The notes under the pieces were generated by a model that was not told where the DNA came from, ran no database searches, and saw nothing but the letters and a program-made list of their open reading frames with translations. A stretch of DNA of 5,300 nt from Candidatus Latescibacterota bacterium (lineage in GTDB: Bacteria; Latescibacterota; UBA2968; GCA-2709665). Made by a program: the position numbers and the translations under genes. The stretch lies in the NCBI GenBank assembly GCA_030746455.1, contig JASLMQ010000571.1:1-5300 (forward strand), read 5' to 3'. Positions 1-5,300 of this stretch are shown piece after piece (the first letter of the stretch is position 1; each line of letters starts with the position of its first letter).

Positions 1-33
1 AGCCTCGATCCGACGAAATCGGGGGGTGCGAGT

Positions 34-81
34 GGCGCGAAGCGCCTGGGTACCCAGGTTCCGCCTCGGGCCCAGGCCTGG
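34..81. repeat. Cluster of CCTGG/CCAGG inverted repeats, REP-like intergenic element
   Basis: This non-coding stretch downstream of the operon holds overlapping inverted repeats. GGCGC/GCGCC around a GAA loop lies at 34-46. CCTGGGTACCCAGG, a perfect 14-base palindrome, lies at 45-58. GCCTGGG (44-50) can also pair with CCCAGGC (71-77), and CCAGGCCTGG (72-81) is a 10-base palindrome. The alternative pairings and the GCGGAACCTGGGTACCCAGG core on the minus strand resemble the mobile palindromic intergenic repeats common in planctomycete-like genomes. No T-run adjoins it, so it is not an obvious intrinsic terminator, though it might stabilise the 3' end of the operon mRNA. The rest of 1-193 shows no gene that I can support. 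Confidence 0.5.
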
Positions 82-142
82 ATCCTTCATGCCTCCCTTT
101 GTGAGCCAACGCCCGGGCCTTCCTCCACCTGGATATGCCCTG

Positions 143-169
143 CTTTCGTGTCTTTCGTGTCTTTCGTGG
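143..169. repeat. Three tandem 9-bp units (CTTTCGTGT-type repeat)
   Basis: CTTTCGTGT at 143-151 and 152-160 is followed by the variant CTTTCGTGG at 161-169, ending 25 bases beyond the fusion-gene stop codon (TAA, 196-194). On the minus strand it reads CCACGAAAG followed by ACACGAAAG twice. From general knowledge, this sequence recurs between genes in many environmental bacterial genomes and is often mis-translated as KDTKDTK or SFVSFVV peptides. Its function is unknown. I see no spacers or longer units, so it is not a CRISPR. Confidence 0.75.
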
Positions 170-193
170 TGACCGGGTTCTGTCGAATCAAGG

Positions 194-1309
194 TTAGTTC
201 GCCCGAGCGACCGATGGTTCCAAGGCGTTCGCCTGCGTCCTGGTTGTCACCAGCCTCGCCGACACGAACAGGTCGGCCGCCGCCGGGCTGCACGCAATGG
301 GCGTGTCGTGCAGGATGGCCAGACGGGTGAGTGCCATCAGATCGACATCGCTGATCTTGGCAGTCGTCGGATCCGAGAAGAAGATCACAATGTCGATCGT
401 GTGGTCCGCGATCCGGGCGCCGATCTGCTGGTCGCCTCCGCGGGTTCCGCTCTGCAGGCGCTCGATGTCCAGCTCGGGGAACAACTCCTTCAGCATGGTG
501 CCCGTACCCCACGTGCACACCAGCTTGTGGCCAACCAGCTTGCTGAGGTGCCTCCCTACCCACGCGGCCAGCTGTGCCTTCCGACCGTTGTGCGCCACCA
601 GCGCGATGTGCTGCCTGCCCGGATGCGCCATCCGCGCCCGCTCCGCCATAGCCAGAATCGACCGAACCTGTTCGGTCACCCCGGGCGTTTCGGCAGGAAA
701 GCGATCCGAGAACGCGGCAGTTCCCACCGTGAATCCCGCGGCCCCGGCCTCGGCAATGGCATGCACGCGCTCTTCCCTGTCGATGCTCCCTGCCATGATC
801 ACCGGTCCCCTCGAGGCCTCACAAACGGCGTCCATCAGACGGGGCGCGTCACCGGTATACCGATAGGCGAGCAGGTCCAGCCCGTAAACGCAAGGGGTCT
901 CGGTCAAACGGCGTGCGGAATCGCAAATCTCGTCGATGCTGCCCTCCAGTACGCTAGGGTGTCCGACGATACGCCCGGGAAACGGGTAGTAGAGCACCGG
1001 GGAAGGCGCGATGATGGGCACGACCTCTTCCGCCCGGGTGCCTCCCAGCAGACAGTCCACATTGAGCTCGACCGCCGCACGCGCGGACTCGATCTCGCTT
1101 TCTTCATCCAGGCTGACCACCTCCAAATAGCTTCTGGCGCCCGCGGACCGGATGTCATCGGCCAGCCCCTTCAGCTCGTCGAATGGTAGCCCCACGTCCT
1201 TGAAGCCGATGTGCTGGCAGCCGCCGGCCACCACCTCGTGGAGTCGCTCGCGAGCGTTGGGGATCGTCTGGTCATTCTCCGTCATCATGAAGATGAAATC
1301 GAAGCCCAT
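194..1309 (-). CDS. Fusion of a phosphate-binding TIM barrel and a methylglyoxal-synthase (MGS) domain
   Basis: A 371-residue cytoplasmic protein with two domains. Residues 1-205 show eight beta-strands of a TIM barrel: FDFIFMM (3-9), HIGFKDVG (33-40), SYLEVV (60-65), VDCLLGG (84-90), VLYYPFPG (105-112), VYGLDLLAY (141-149), VIMAGS (170-175) and GFTVGTAAF (192-200). The last two form a phosphate-binding end like that of HisA/ribulose-phosphate-type barrels. Lys37, Glu63 and Asp145 sit at strand ends as candidate active-site residues; the barrel's reaction is unknown. Residues 232-352 match methylglyoxal synthase, which turns dihydroxyacetone phosphate into methylglyoxal and phosphate: VAHNGRK (238-244), SGTRGGDQQIGA (287-298, with Asp293 equal to E. 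coli MgsA Asp71) and FFSDP (310-314). Asp321 and Asp323 match Asp99 and Asp101. E. coli Asp20 is Asn241 here and His98 is Ser320, so synthase activity is uncertain. ATG at 1309 has GGGAGG eight bases upstream; the stop is TAA. It is the last gene of the operon, 111 bases after the glycosidase. Confidence 0.9.
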   Translation of the reverse strand: MGFDFIFMMTENDQTIPNARERLHEVVAGGCQHIGFKDVGLPFDELKGLADDIRSAGARSYLEVVSLDEESEIESARAAVELNVDCLLGGTRAEEVVPIIAPSPVLYYPFPGRIVGHPSVLEGSIDEICDSARRLTETPCVYGLDLLAYRYTGDAPRLMDAVCEASRGPVIMAGSIDREERVHAIAEAGAAGFTVGTAAFSDRFPAETPGVTEQVRSILAMAERARMAHPGRQHIALVAHNGRKAQLAAWVGRHLSKLVGHKLVCTWGTGTMLKELFPELDIERLQSGTRGGDQQIGARIADHTIDIVIFFSDPTTAKISDVDLMALTRLAILHDTPIACSPAAADLFVSARLVTTRTQANALEPSVARAN

Positions 1310-1317
1310 ATCTCCGA

Positions 1318-1323
1318 CCTCCC
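1318..1323 (-). promoter_or_regulatory. Ribosome-binding site of the TIM-barrel/MGS gene
   Basis: GGGAGG on the minus strand, eight bases before the ATG at 1309. A second GGAG lies only two bases from the ATG, too close to act. This fixes the start so that the first barrel strand (FDFIFMM) immediately follows the initiator. Confidence 0.7.
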
Positions 1324-1364
1324 GCTACGGAATTGGGGTCATCCAGGTTCTGCCACGTAGGATA

Positions 1365-1381
1365 GCGCCGCGGGTCGGCGC
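1365..1381 (-). other. Small GC-rich hairpin in the gap before the last gene
   Basis: GCGCCG and CGGCGC form a perfect six-base-pair stem around a five-base loop, in the middle of the 111-base non-coding gap between the glycosidase stop (1421) and the fusion-gene start (1309). No T-run follows on the minus strand, so it is not a standard intrinsic terminator. It could be an mRNA processing or stability element, or chance in GC-rich DNA. Confidence 0.3.
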
Positions 1382-1420
1382 ACACAACCGGTACGGGACC
1401 CGCGCCCGAATAGCTGGCGG

Positions 1421-3274
1421 CTACTGGCGAGAGATGGTCAGCTCTCGCACGCCGTCGATCGCGGCGTCGACCTTGGCGTAGGATGACGTCTCGATCGTTT
1501 CCCTCTGGCAGCGTATCGGCTCCCCATCGAGCGCGACCTTGATGCGTCCCTTCCACCTGGGCAGCAGGACCCGGAAGGATGCCCGCTCGCCCGTGCCCGT
1601 GAAGGAAATGGTGATCCGCTTCGGGCGCAGCTGGTAGCTGTATGCGAAATAGGTGTTCGAAGCAGGGAAGTGGGCGACGGCTCTGGCCTCCTTGACCTTC
1701 GCCACCGGCCACCTGGGGCAGCACGCGACATGCTCGAAGCGCTTGCCCTGGGAGGAGATGCCCGCCAGCTCCTCCACCACCGCCTGGGTCCACGGAGTCA
1801 TCCCCCATGGGTCGTAGTTGGTCTGATGGTGGGGGGCGTTGATGGCTGCATTCCCATCCAGATCGTACCAGGTGAAGACCGCCCCGTTGTCGCGCTTGAT
1901 CACCGAGTGGAAGCCGCACAGCAGGTCATACCCGAGCTTCTCCATTCCATGCTGGAACGCGCCCCGGCACAGCTCGCCGCCCACCCACGGGAAGAGCCCG
2001 CCGTTGCAGTATTCGCCCTGCGCCTTCGACCACGGTCCCCCGATCTCGAAGTATCCCAGCTCGTCCGGGTACCCCGGCTGCAGACTCCACCACGGGAAGC
2101 GATCTCCCGTCTTCTTCCAGCGGCGAACGTACTCGCTGAGGATAGACACCGCCTTGTCGTGGTCCGCGAATCCCCGCGTGATCGCCCACGAGTTACTCAT
2201 GGCGAGCTGATCGTCCTCATCGAAATCCCCGTGGTCCACGGGATCGAGGTGGATGTGATGTTTGTACTTGACCCCATCCCAGAAGAAATGATTGCCTCTT
2301 GAGTAGTAGTGTTCCTGGCGCTGGCGCCAGTAGGCCGCGCGGTCCTCCTGTCCCAGGGCGGAGTAGAGCTCCGCGAGCAGGCGACTCGCCTGGAAAATGG
2401 AGGAGGTGTCACCCTGCGTGAGAACGAAGCGGCTCTCCTCGTTAATGAAGGTGCTGTCGAGCTTATCGACTGGGAACTGGATGTCCCACTCGTCCAACGT
2501 GTGCGGGCGCTTGATCAGCATGTGCTCGTTGTCGTACATATCGGGATCGGTCGTCACCCACGCCAGGGCCGCCTCCACGCGGGGCAGCCACTCCCGGATC
2601 CATTCGTCGTCGCCGTGCGCCGTCCACGCCTTGCAGAACATCGCGGCCGACGCGGTCTCCAGGTCCGCCATTACCGTCCGGATCTTCCGCTGCCCGTTCC
2701 ACTGGGGGTTCGCGTCGGTGTAGATGTGGTCCGGCAGTTTTCCATCGGACCACTGCTGGCTGTACAGACCCTCGAACATGCTCTTCACGTCACGAATGAA
2801 ATAGCGCATCGCCGCAACCGCGAACGGTGGGAATGCGAAATTCTCACGGCTGTTGTCCGCGTGTTTATAGTAGGTGACCCGCCTGCCGTCGATATTCGCC
2901 ACGTCGATCGACTGCCTCAGGCCCTCCTCGAGAAGCTCGAGCGTCTCGTCGGCCACCGGATTGTCGGTGGATACGCTCGTCCTGGCCTCGACCCGGAAGC
3001 TCCCGCACCGATTGTAGCTCTCCTTCCCGGGCAGCGAGGTCCAGGCCTTGATGTGATGGATGCCCGCACATCCTCCCGGCCGGACCACGATCTCGGCCTC
3101 TCCCTTCCCGGACTTCACCACCTCGGTCAGGTACTGTTGATGGTCCCCGTCCGTGATCTCGAAGCGGACGTCCTGCCCGCTCAATCCGTTGAGCCTCAGG
3201 ACGATCCTCACGTCCTCCAGGGGGGCACAGATTCTGGGATGGGTCCACACAACACCTGCATCGTCAAGTCTCAT
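1421..3274 (-). CDS. Six-hairpin (alpha/alpha)6-barrel glycoside hydrolase-like protein
   Basis: A 617-residue protein with no signal peptide (it starts MRLDDAGVVW), so probably cytoplasmic. It reads as three parts: a beta-rich N-terminal domain (about 1-98), a helical region (about 105-515) with alternating helices and aromatic loops, and a beta-rich C-terminal domain (about 535-617). The block YCNGGLFPWVGGE (422-434) resembles the NG-x-x-W-P motif near the active site of six-hairpin glycosidases, such as amylo-1,6-glucosidase-like, trehalase-like and GH78-like proteins. Acidic, aromatic-rich stretches likely to line the pocket are DEWD (261-264), NEES (278-281), QGDTSS (287-292), FDEDDQLAMSNSW (351-363) and WWSLQPGYPDELGYFE (395-410). 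I cannot assign a CAZy family or a substrate, nor name the catalytic pair with certainty. ATG at 3274 has AGGAGG 11 bases upstream. The stop is TAG. Its place between a UroD-like gene and a sugar-phosphate-type enzyme suggests intracellular cleavage of an imported glycoside. Confidence 0.85.
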   Translation of the reverse strand: MRLDDAGVVWTHPRICAPLEDVRIVLRLNGLSGQDVRFEITDGDHQQYLTEVVKSGKGEAEIVVRPGGCAGIHHIKAWTSLPGKESYNRCGSFRVEARTSVSTDNPVADETLELLEEGLRQSIDVANIDGRRVTYYKHADNSRENFAFPPFAVAAMRYFIRDVKSMFEGLYSQQWSDGKLPDHIYTDANPQWNGQRKIRTVMADLETASAAMFCKAWTAHGDDEWIREWLPRVEAALAWVTTDPDMYDNEHMLIKRPHTLDEWDIQFPVDKLDSTFINEESRFVLTQGDTSSIFQASRLLAELYSALGQEDRAAYWRQRQEHYYSRGNHFFWDGVKYKHHIHLDPVDHGDFDEDDQLAMSNSWAITRGFADHDKAVSILSEYVRRWKKTGDRFPWWSLQPGYPDELGYFEIGGPWSKAQGEYCNGGLFPWVGGELCRGAFQHGMEKLGYDLLCGFHSVIKRDNGAVFTWYDLDGNAAINAPHHQTNYDPWGMTPWTQAVVEELAGISSQGKRFEHVACCPRWPVAKVKEARAVAHFPASNTYFAYSYQLRPKRITISFTGTGERASFRVLLPRWKGRIKVALDGEPIRCQRETIETSSYAKVDAAIDGVRELTISRQ

Positions 3275-3285
3275 GGTCTTCGATC

Positions 3286-3291
3286 CCTCCT
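3286..3291 (-). promoter_or_regulatory. Ribosome-binding site of the glycosidase-like gene
   Basis: A perfect AGGAGG on the minus strand, 11 bases before the ATG at 3274. The match is the strongest of the operon although the spacing is slightly long. It lies in the 63-base gap after the UroD-like gene. Confidence 0.75.
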
Positions 3292-3337
3292 ATCCGGTCT
3301 TCGTGTCCATCGGTTCCCGCGTGTGTCTACTCCCGCT

Positions 3338-4306
3338 TCATTCCTGGGCTCGCCGTCGCACGTGCGCTGCGGAGATCGCCGTCCGGATCCGGCGCCAGTC
3401 GATATCGCTCGGTAGCGTGCAGTCGGCTCCAAGGATGAACCGATCGGGTGCGTCATCCATGGCAGCCGCGACGGCCTCTTCGATCTCAACCGGGCTCCCC
3501 GAAACCAGGGCCCCCTTCCGATCCATGCCACCCATGAATGGCCTGCCGAACAAACGCGAAAGCTCCTTCGCCGAGACCCGCTCGTCGCCCAGCTCCAGGC
3601 TGCAGTTCACGATATGTCCTGGATAGTCCAGGAACGGAGTCAGGTCGCCGTACCCGGCGTGGAAATCGCACACGTGGAGGATGTTAAACGCACAGGCGCG
3701 GTTCATTTCCTCCATAAGGACCAGATCGAACGGCTTGATGCACGTATCGAAGAGCGCCGGATCCGCGAATCGACCGCTCTCCCCACCCTGCGTGGATGCG
3801 TAGAAGCCATCGATGCCGAGGTCGATGCACCCCTTCACGAATAGCATCAGGCTTTCGGCGATGGTCTCGATCCCCTTCTTCACCTTCGCCGGGTCTTCGT
3901 GGATCTGCCTGGTGATCACCTCGTGGCCGACCGTCTGCTCGTGACGCACGGTCTGCCCCGCGCACATAAAGGGCGAATACAGGGTCATGATCACCAGTGC
4001 TTCCTGCTTCGCCGCTCGAACGAGATCCTCCACGACCTTCAGGGGAGCTTCGTAGAAGTCGGCGCCATACAGCGGCATCTTGTCCCAGTCACGAGCGCGC
4101 TCGATCTCCGACCTCACGGGAAAGGGATGCTCGAACTGGATCTTCACGAAATCCATTCCCGTGTACCTGAAGAACTCGAGGTGCTTGTCGATTGCCGCCT
4201 GACCCCGGTGGTACTCCGGATCGAAGTGGATAAAGAACCCGGCCGGAGTGCCGTCCTGCGTCCCACCGTCGTCAAGAATGCTCAGGACTCTGTCTCTCTT
4301 ATTCAC
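3338..4306 (-). CDS. Uroporphyrinogen decarboxylase-superfamily (UroD/MtaA-like) protein
   Basis: A 322-residue cytoplasmic TIM-barrel protein of the UroD / cobalamin-methyltransferase superfamily. It opens with VNKRDRVLSIL, the typical N-terminus of the non-HemE branch, and lacks the RQAGR motif of true HemE. It keeps the pattern that binds zinc in MtaA/MtbA-type methyltransferases: His211-x-Cys213 (ILHVCDFH) and Cys296 (GADCTLPSD). The DxLF/GGMD block at 248-262 (SRLFGRPFMGGMDRKG) and the glycine-rich end before Cys296 also fit the family. In studied relatives the zinc activates a thiol that accepts a methyl group from a corrinoid protein; the substrate here is unknown. The start is GTG at 4306, set by GGGGGA eight bases upstream. 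The open frame continues much further upstream, but that part overlaps the transporter gene and is not coding. The gene lies 26 bases after the transporter and 63 before the glycosidase-like gene. No corrinoid-protein gene is in the window, so a non-methyltransferase role remains possible. Confidence 0.9.
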   Translation of the reverse strand: MNKRDRVLSILDDGGTQDGTPAGFFIHFDPEYHRGQAAIDKHLEFFRYTGMDFVKIQFEHPFPVRSEIERARDWDKMPLYGADFYEAPLKVVEDLVRAAKQEALVIMTLYSPFMCAGQTVRHEQTVGHEVITRQIHEDPAKVKKGIETIAESLMLFVKGCIDLGIDGFYASTQGGESGRFADPALFDTCIKPFDLVLMEEMNRACAFNILHVCDFHAGYGDLTPFLDYPGHIVNCSLELGDERVSAKELSRLFGRPFMGGMDRKGALVSGSPVEIEEAVAAAMDDAPDRFILGADCTLPSDIDWRRIRTAISAAHVRRRAQE

Positions 4307-4314
4307 GCCGCGAA

Positions 4315-4320
4315 TCCCCC
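4315..4320 (-). promoter_or_regulatory. Ribosome-binding site of the UroD-like gene
   Basis: GGGGGA on the minus strand, eight bases before the GTG codon at 4306. It lies in the 26-base gap after the transporter stop codon and decides the start against the in-frame upstream codons, which would run into the transporter gene. Confidence 0.6.
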
Positions 4321-4332
4321 AACGCTGCAAGC

Positions 4333-5280
4333 CTACGCTGCCGAGACAGCCTCCTCGCGTCCCCGTCTTCCACCCAGCGCCCCGAGCATCGATCCCGCAA
4401 CCACCATAGCTACGCCGACCCATCCGAGCACAGTCAGTCCTTCCGGACTCAGCAGATCGGGAAAGATCCTGGCCAAAAGGGCGGCGTTTCCCATGGTCAT
4501 CAGCGGCGTAAGCGCAACCACCACGCCCGTCCTTGACGCCTCGAGGTGGTTCATCGCCGTACCGAAGCACACGTAGGACGTCACCGTCATCACCGAGGCC
4601 AGCCCCAGCAGACCCAGCTGCGTTCGATTCAGATCCGCCAGACAGGATGGCTGGCCCAGCGGAAACATCAGCACCACGCCGGCTGCGTAAACGAACAGCA
4701 GCACCGCTTCCGGCGGCAGGTAGGCCTGGAGCTGCTTTTGTGACAGGATGTATGCCGCCCATAGAACGGCGGACAGAACCAGCAGGAGCACACCCCCCGT
4801 GTACGCGTCCAGGCCCGTCAGAAGCCCATCGTACCGATGGTGAAGGAACAACCCGATCCCGAAAACCAGCAGGCCGAGCCCCAGCCATTGGGTCCGGGTG
4901 AACGTCTCTCGGAAGATCACCAACCCGCCAAGAAGCACGAGCATGGGGGTCATCTGCATGACCACTTGCGCTGCCCCGGGTGAGACAAATCGCAGGCTTG
5001 TCAGATACGTCACGTAATTTCCGCACAGGCCGCCGATGCAGACCAGCATCAGCAGCGGCGCCCGCCGGACATCGCCCAGGACACGCCAGCCATACCGGCG
5101 AACCAGAATGGGAGTCAGAAGCGCACCTGCCAGCAGGAAGCGGGTCCACGCCAGGGTGTAGACATCCACCCATTGCACCAGAATCTTCAGCACCACCGGG
5201 AGTGCGCCCCAGATCAGCGCCGTAGAGAGCGCCAGAAGGAGTCCCAGCGTTCGCCGCCCGGATGGCGTGTGTCGATTCAC
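4333..5280 (-). CDS. EamA/DMT-superfamily membrane transporter
   Basis: A 315-residue inner-membrane protein, first gene of the visible operon. It has about ten hydrophobic segments (roughly residues 11-31, 40-60, 74-93, 101-122, 130-147, 160-180, 190-208, 221-240, 250-270 and 281-303) in two homologous halves, the classic 5+5 layout of the drug/metabolite transporter superfamily. Each half carries the expected Thr-Pro in its fourth helix (TPMLVLL at 111-117, followed by FRE at 123-125; TPLMTM at 258-263). The length matches the usual 280-320, and the C-terminus is short, charged and probably cytoplasmic (GRRGREE). The start is GTG at 5280, chosen because GGAG lies five bases upstream. The stop is TAG, 26 bases before the UroD-like gene. 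EamA proteins carry many small metabolites in either direction, so the substrate cannot be read from sequence. The neighbours suggest a sugar-derived compound, which is inference. Confidence 0.93.
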   Translation of the reverse strand: MNRHTPSGRRTLGLLLALSTALIWGALPVVLKILVQWVDVYTLAWTRFLLAGALLTPILVRRYGWRVLGDVRRAPLLMLVCIGGLCGNYVTYLTSLRFVSPGAAQVVMQMTPMLVLLGGLVIFRETFTRTQWLGLGLLVFGIGLFLHHRYDGLLTGLDAYTGGVLLLVLSAVLWAAYILSQKQLQAYLPPEAVLLFVYAAGVVLMFPLGQPSCLADLNRTQLGLLGLASVMTVTSYVCFGTAMNHLEASRTGVVVALTPLMTMGNAALLARIFPDLLSPEGLTVLGWVGVAMVVAGSMLGALGGRRGREEAVSAA

Positions 5281-5284
5281 CCGA

Positions 5285-5289
5285 TCTCC
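5285..5289 (-). promoter_or_regulatory. Ribosome-binding site of the transporter gene
   Basis: On the minus strand GGAGA precedes the GTG start at 5280, with five bases between GGAG and the GTG. It supports GTG as the start. A nearby ATG at 5291 opens a frame that stops after four codons, so it cannot be the start. Confidence 0.7.
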
Positions 5290-5300
5290 ATTGCGGCTCA

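Noticed and set aside
34..58. Intrinsic terminator of the operon
   Set aside because: The stems are strong but no T-run follows on the minus strand, and the element lies over 130 bases beyond the stop codon.
143..169. CRISPR array or small coding gene over the tandem repeat
   Set aside because: Units are 9 bp, directly adjoining and without spacers. The peptides read through it are the well-known spurious repeat translations.
308..1189. 293-residue plus-strand open frame opposite the barrel-MGS gene
   Set aside because: Its antisense partner has a clear family match. This frame is rich in Arg, Gly, Pro and His, with no domain.
1272..1919. 215-residue minus-strand open frame spanning the end of the glycosidase gene and the following gap
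   Set aside because: It overlaps the better-supported glycosidase C-terminus in another frame, has low-complexity Arg/Gly/Pro-rich composition and no recognisable motif. It is a product of high GC content.
3275..3303. 8-bp direct repeat GGTCTTCG (3275-3282 and 3296-3303) flanking the glycosidase ribosome-binding site
   Set aside because: Short, only two copies and without symmetry; likely chance and not enough to call an operator.
2309..3415. 368-residue plus-strand open frame opposite the glycosidase gene
   Set aside because: It crosses two genes of the operon on the other strand and shows the biased composition of an antisense shadow.
3338..4306. Annotation as HemE, the haem-pathway uroporphyrinogen decarboxylase
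   Set aside because: The RQAGR motif of HemE is missing, while the His-x-Cys and later Cys zinc ligands of the methyltransferase branch are present.
4307..5173. Upstream in-frame extension of the UroD-like gene
   Set aside because: This 289-residue stretch lies over the transporter gene in another frame and has no family similarity. The GTG at 4306 with GGGGGA before it gives a typical UroD-family N-terminus.
5298..5300. Stop codon of a preceding operon gene at the right edge
   Set aside because: A TGA is present on the minus strand, but with no sequence beyond it there is nothing to show that it ends a real gene.

Overview
This is a compact, GC-rich bacterial segment. All four convincing genes lie on the minus strand and are transcribed from the right edge towards the left: an EamA/DMT-type membrane transporter (5280 to 4333), a UroD/MtaA-superfamily protein (4306 to 3338), a cytoplasmic six-hairpin glycosidase-like protein (3274 to 1421) and a two-domain protein joining a TIM barrel to a methylglyoxal-synthase domain (1309 to 194). 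The gaps are 26, 63 and 111 bases, each gene has a purine-rich ribosome-binding site, and no oppositely oriented gene interrupts the series. They read as one operon, or as the distal part of one. The promoter and any regulator would lie beyond the right edge.

Organism: the GC content, the GTG starts, the UroD-like/glycosidase/DMT gene content and the CTTTCGTGT tandem repeat (the familiar spurious 'KDTKDTK' / 'SFVSFVV' translation) suggest an environmental bacterium of the Planctomycetota / Latescibacterota / Verrucomicrobiota kind. No marker gene is present, so this placement is only a guess.

Layout: 5281-5300 is a short leader with the first ribosome-binding site. 194-5280 is the operon. 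1-193 is non-coding and holds a tandem 9-bp repeat (143-169) and a dense group of CCTGG/CCAGG inverted repeats (34-81) that looks like an intergenic REP-type element. A variant of part of it recurs in the 111-base gap before the last gene. I see no tRNA, rRNA, CRISPR array, insertion sequence or clear intrinsic terminator.

How the genes may work together (inference): the transporter moves a small metabolite, the glycosidase cleaves an internal glycoside, the UroD-like protein carries out a zinc-dependent (possibly methyl-transfer) step, and the last protein processes a sugar phosphate. The methylglyoxal-synthase domain would normally convert dihydroxyacetone phosphate to methylglyoxal and phosphate. 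Its fusion to a phosphate-binding barrel suggests that the barrel makes or handles the triose phosphate. That fusion, with two active-site substitutions in the synthase domain, is the most unusual item here.
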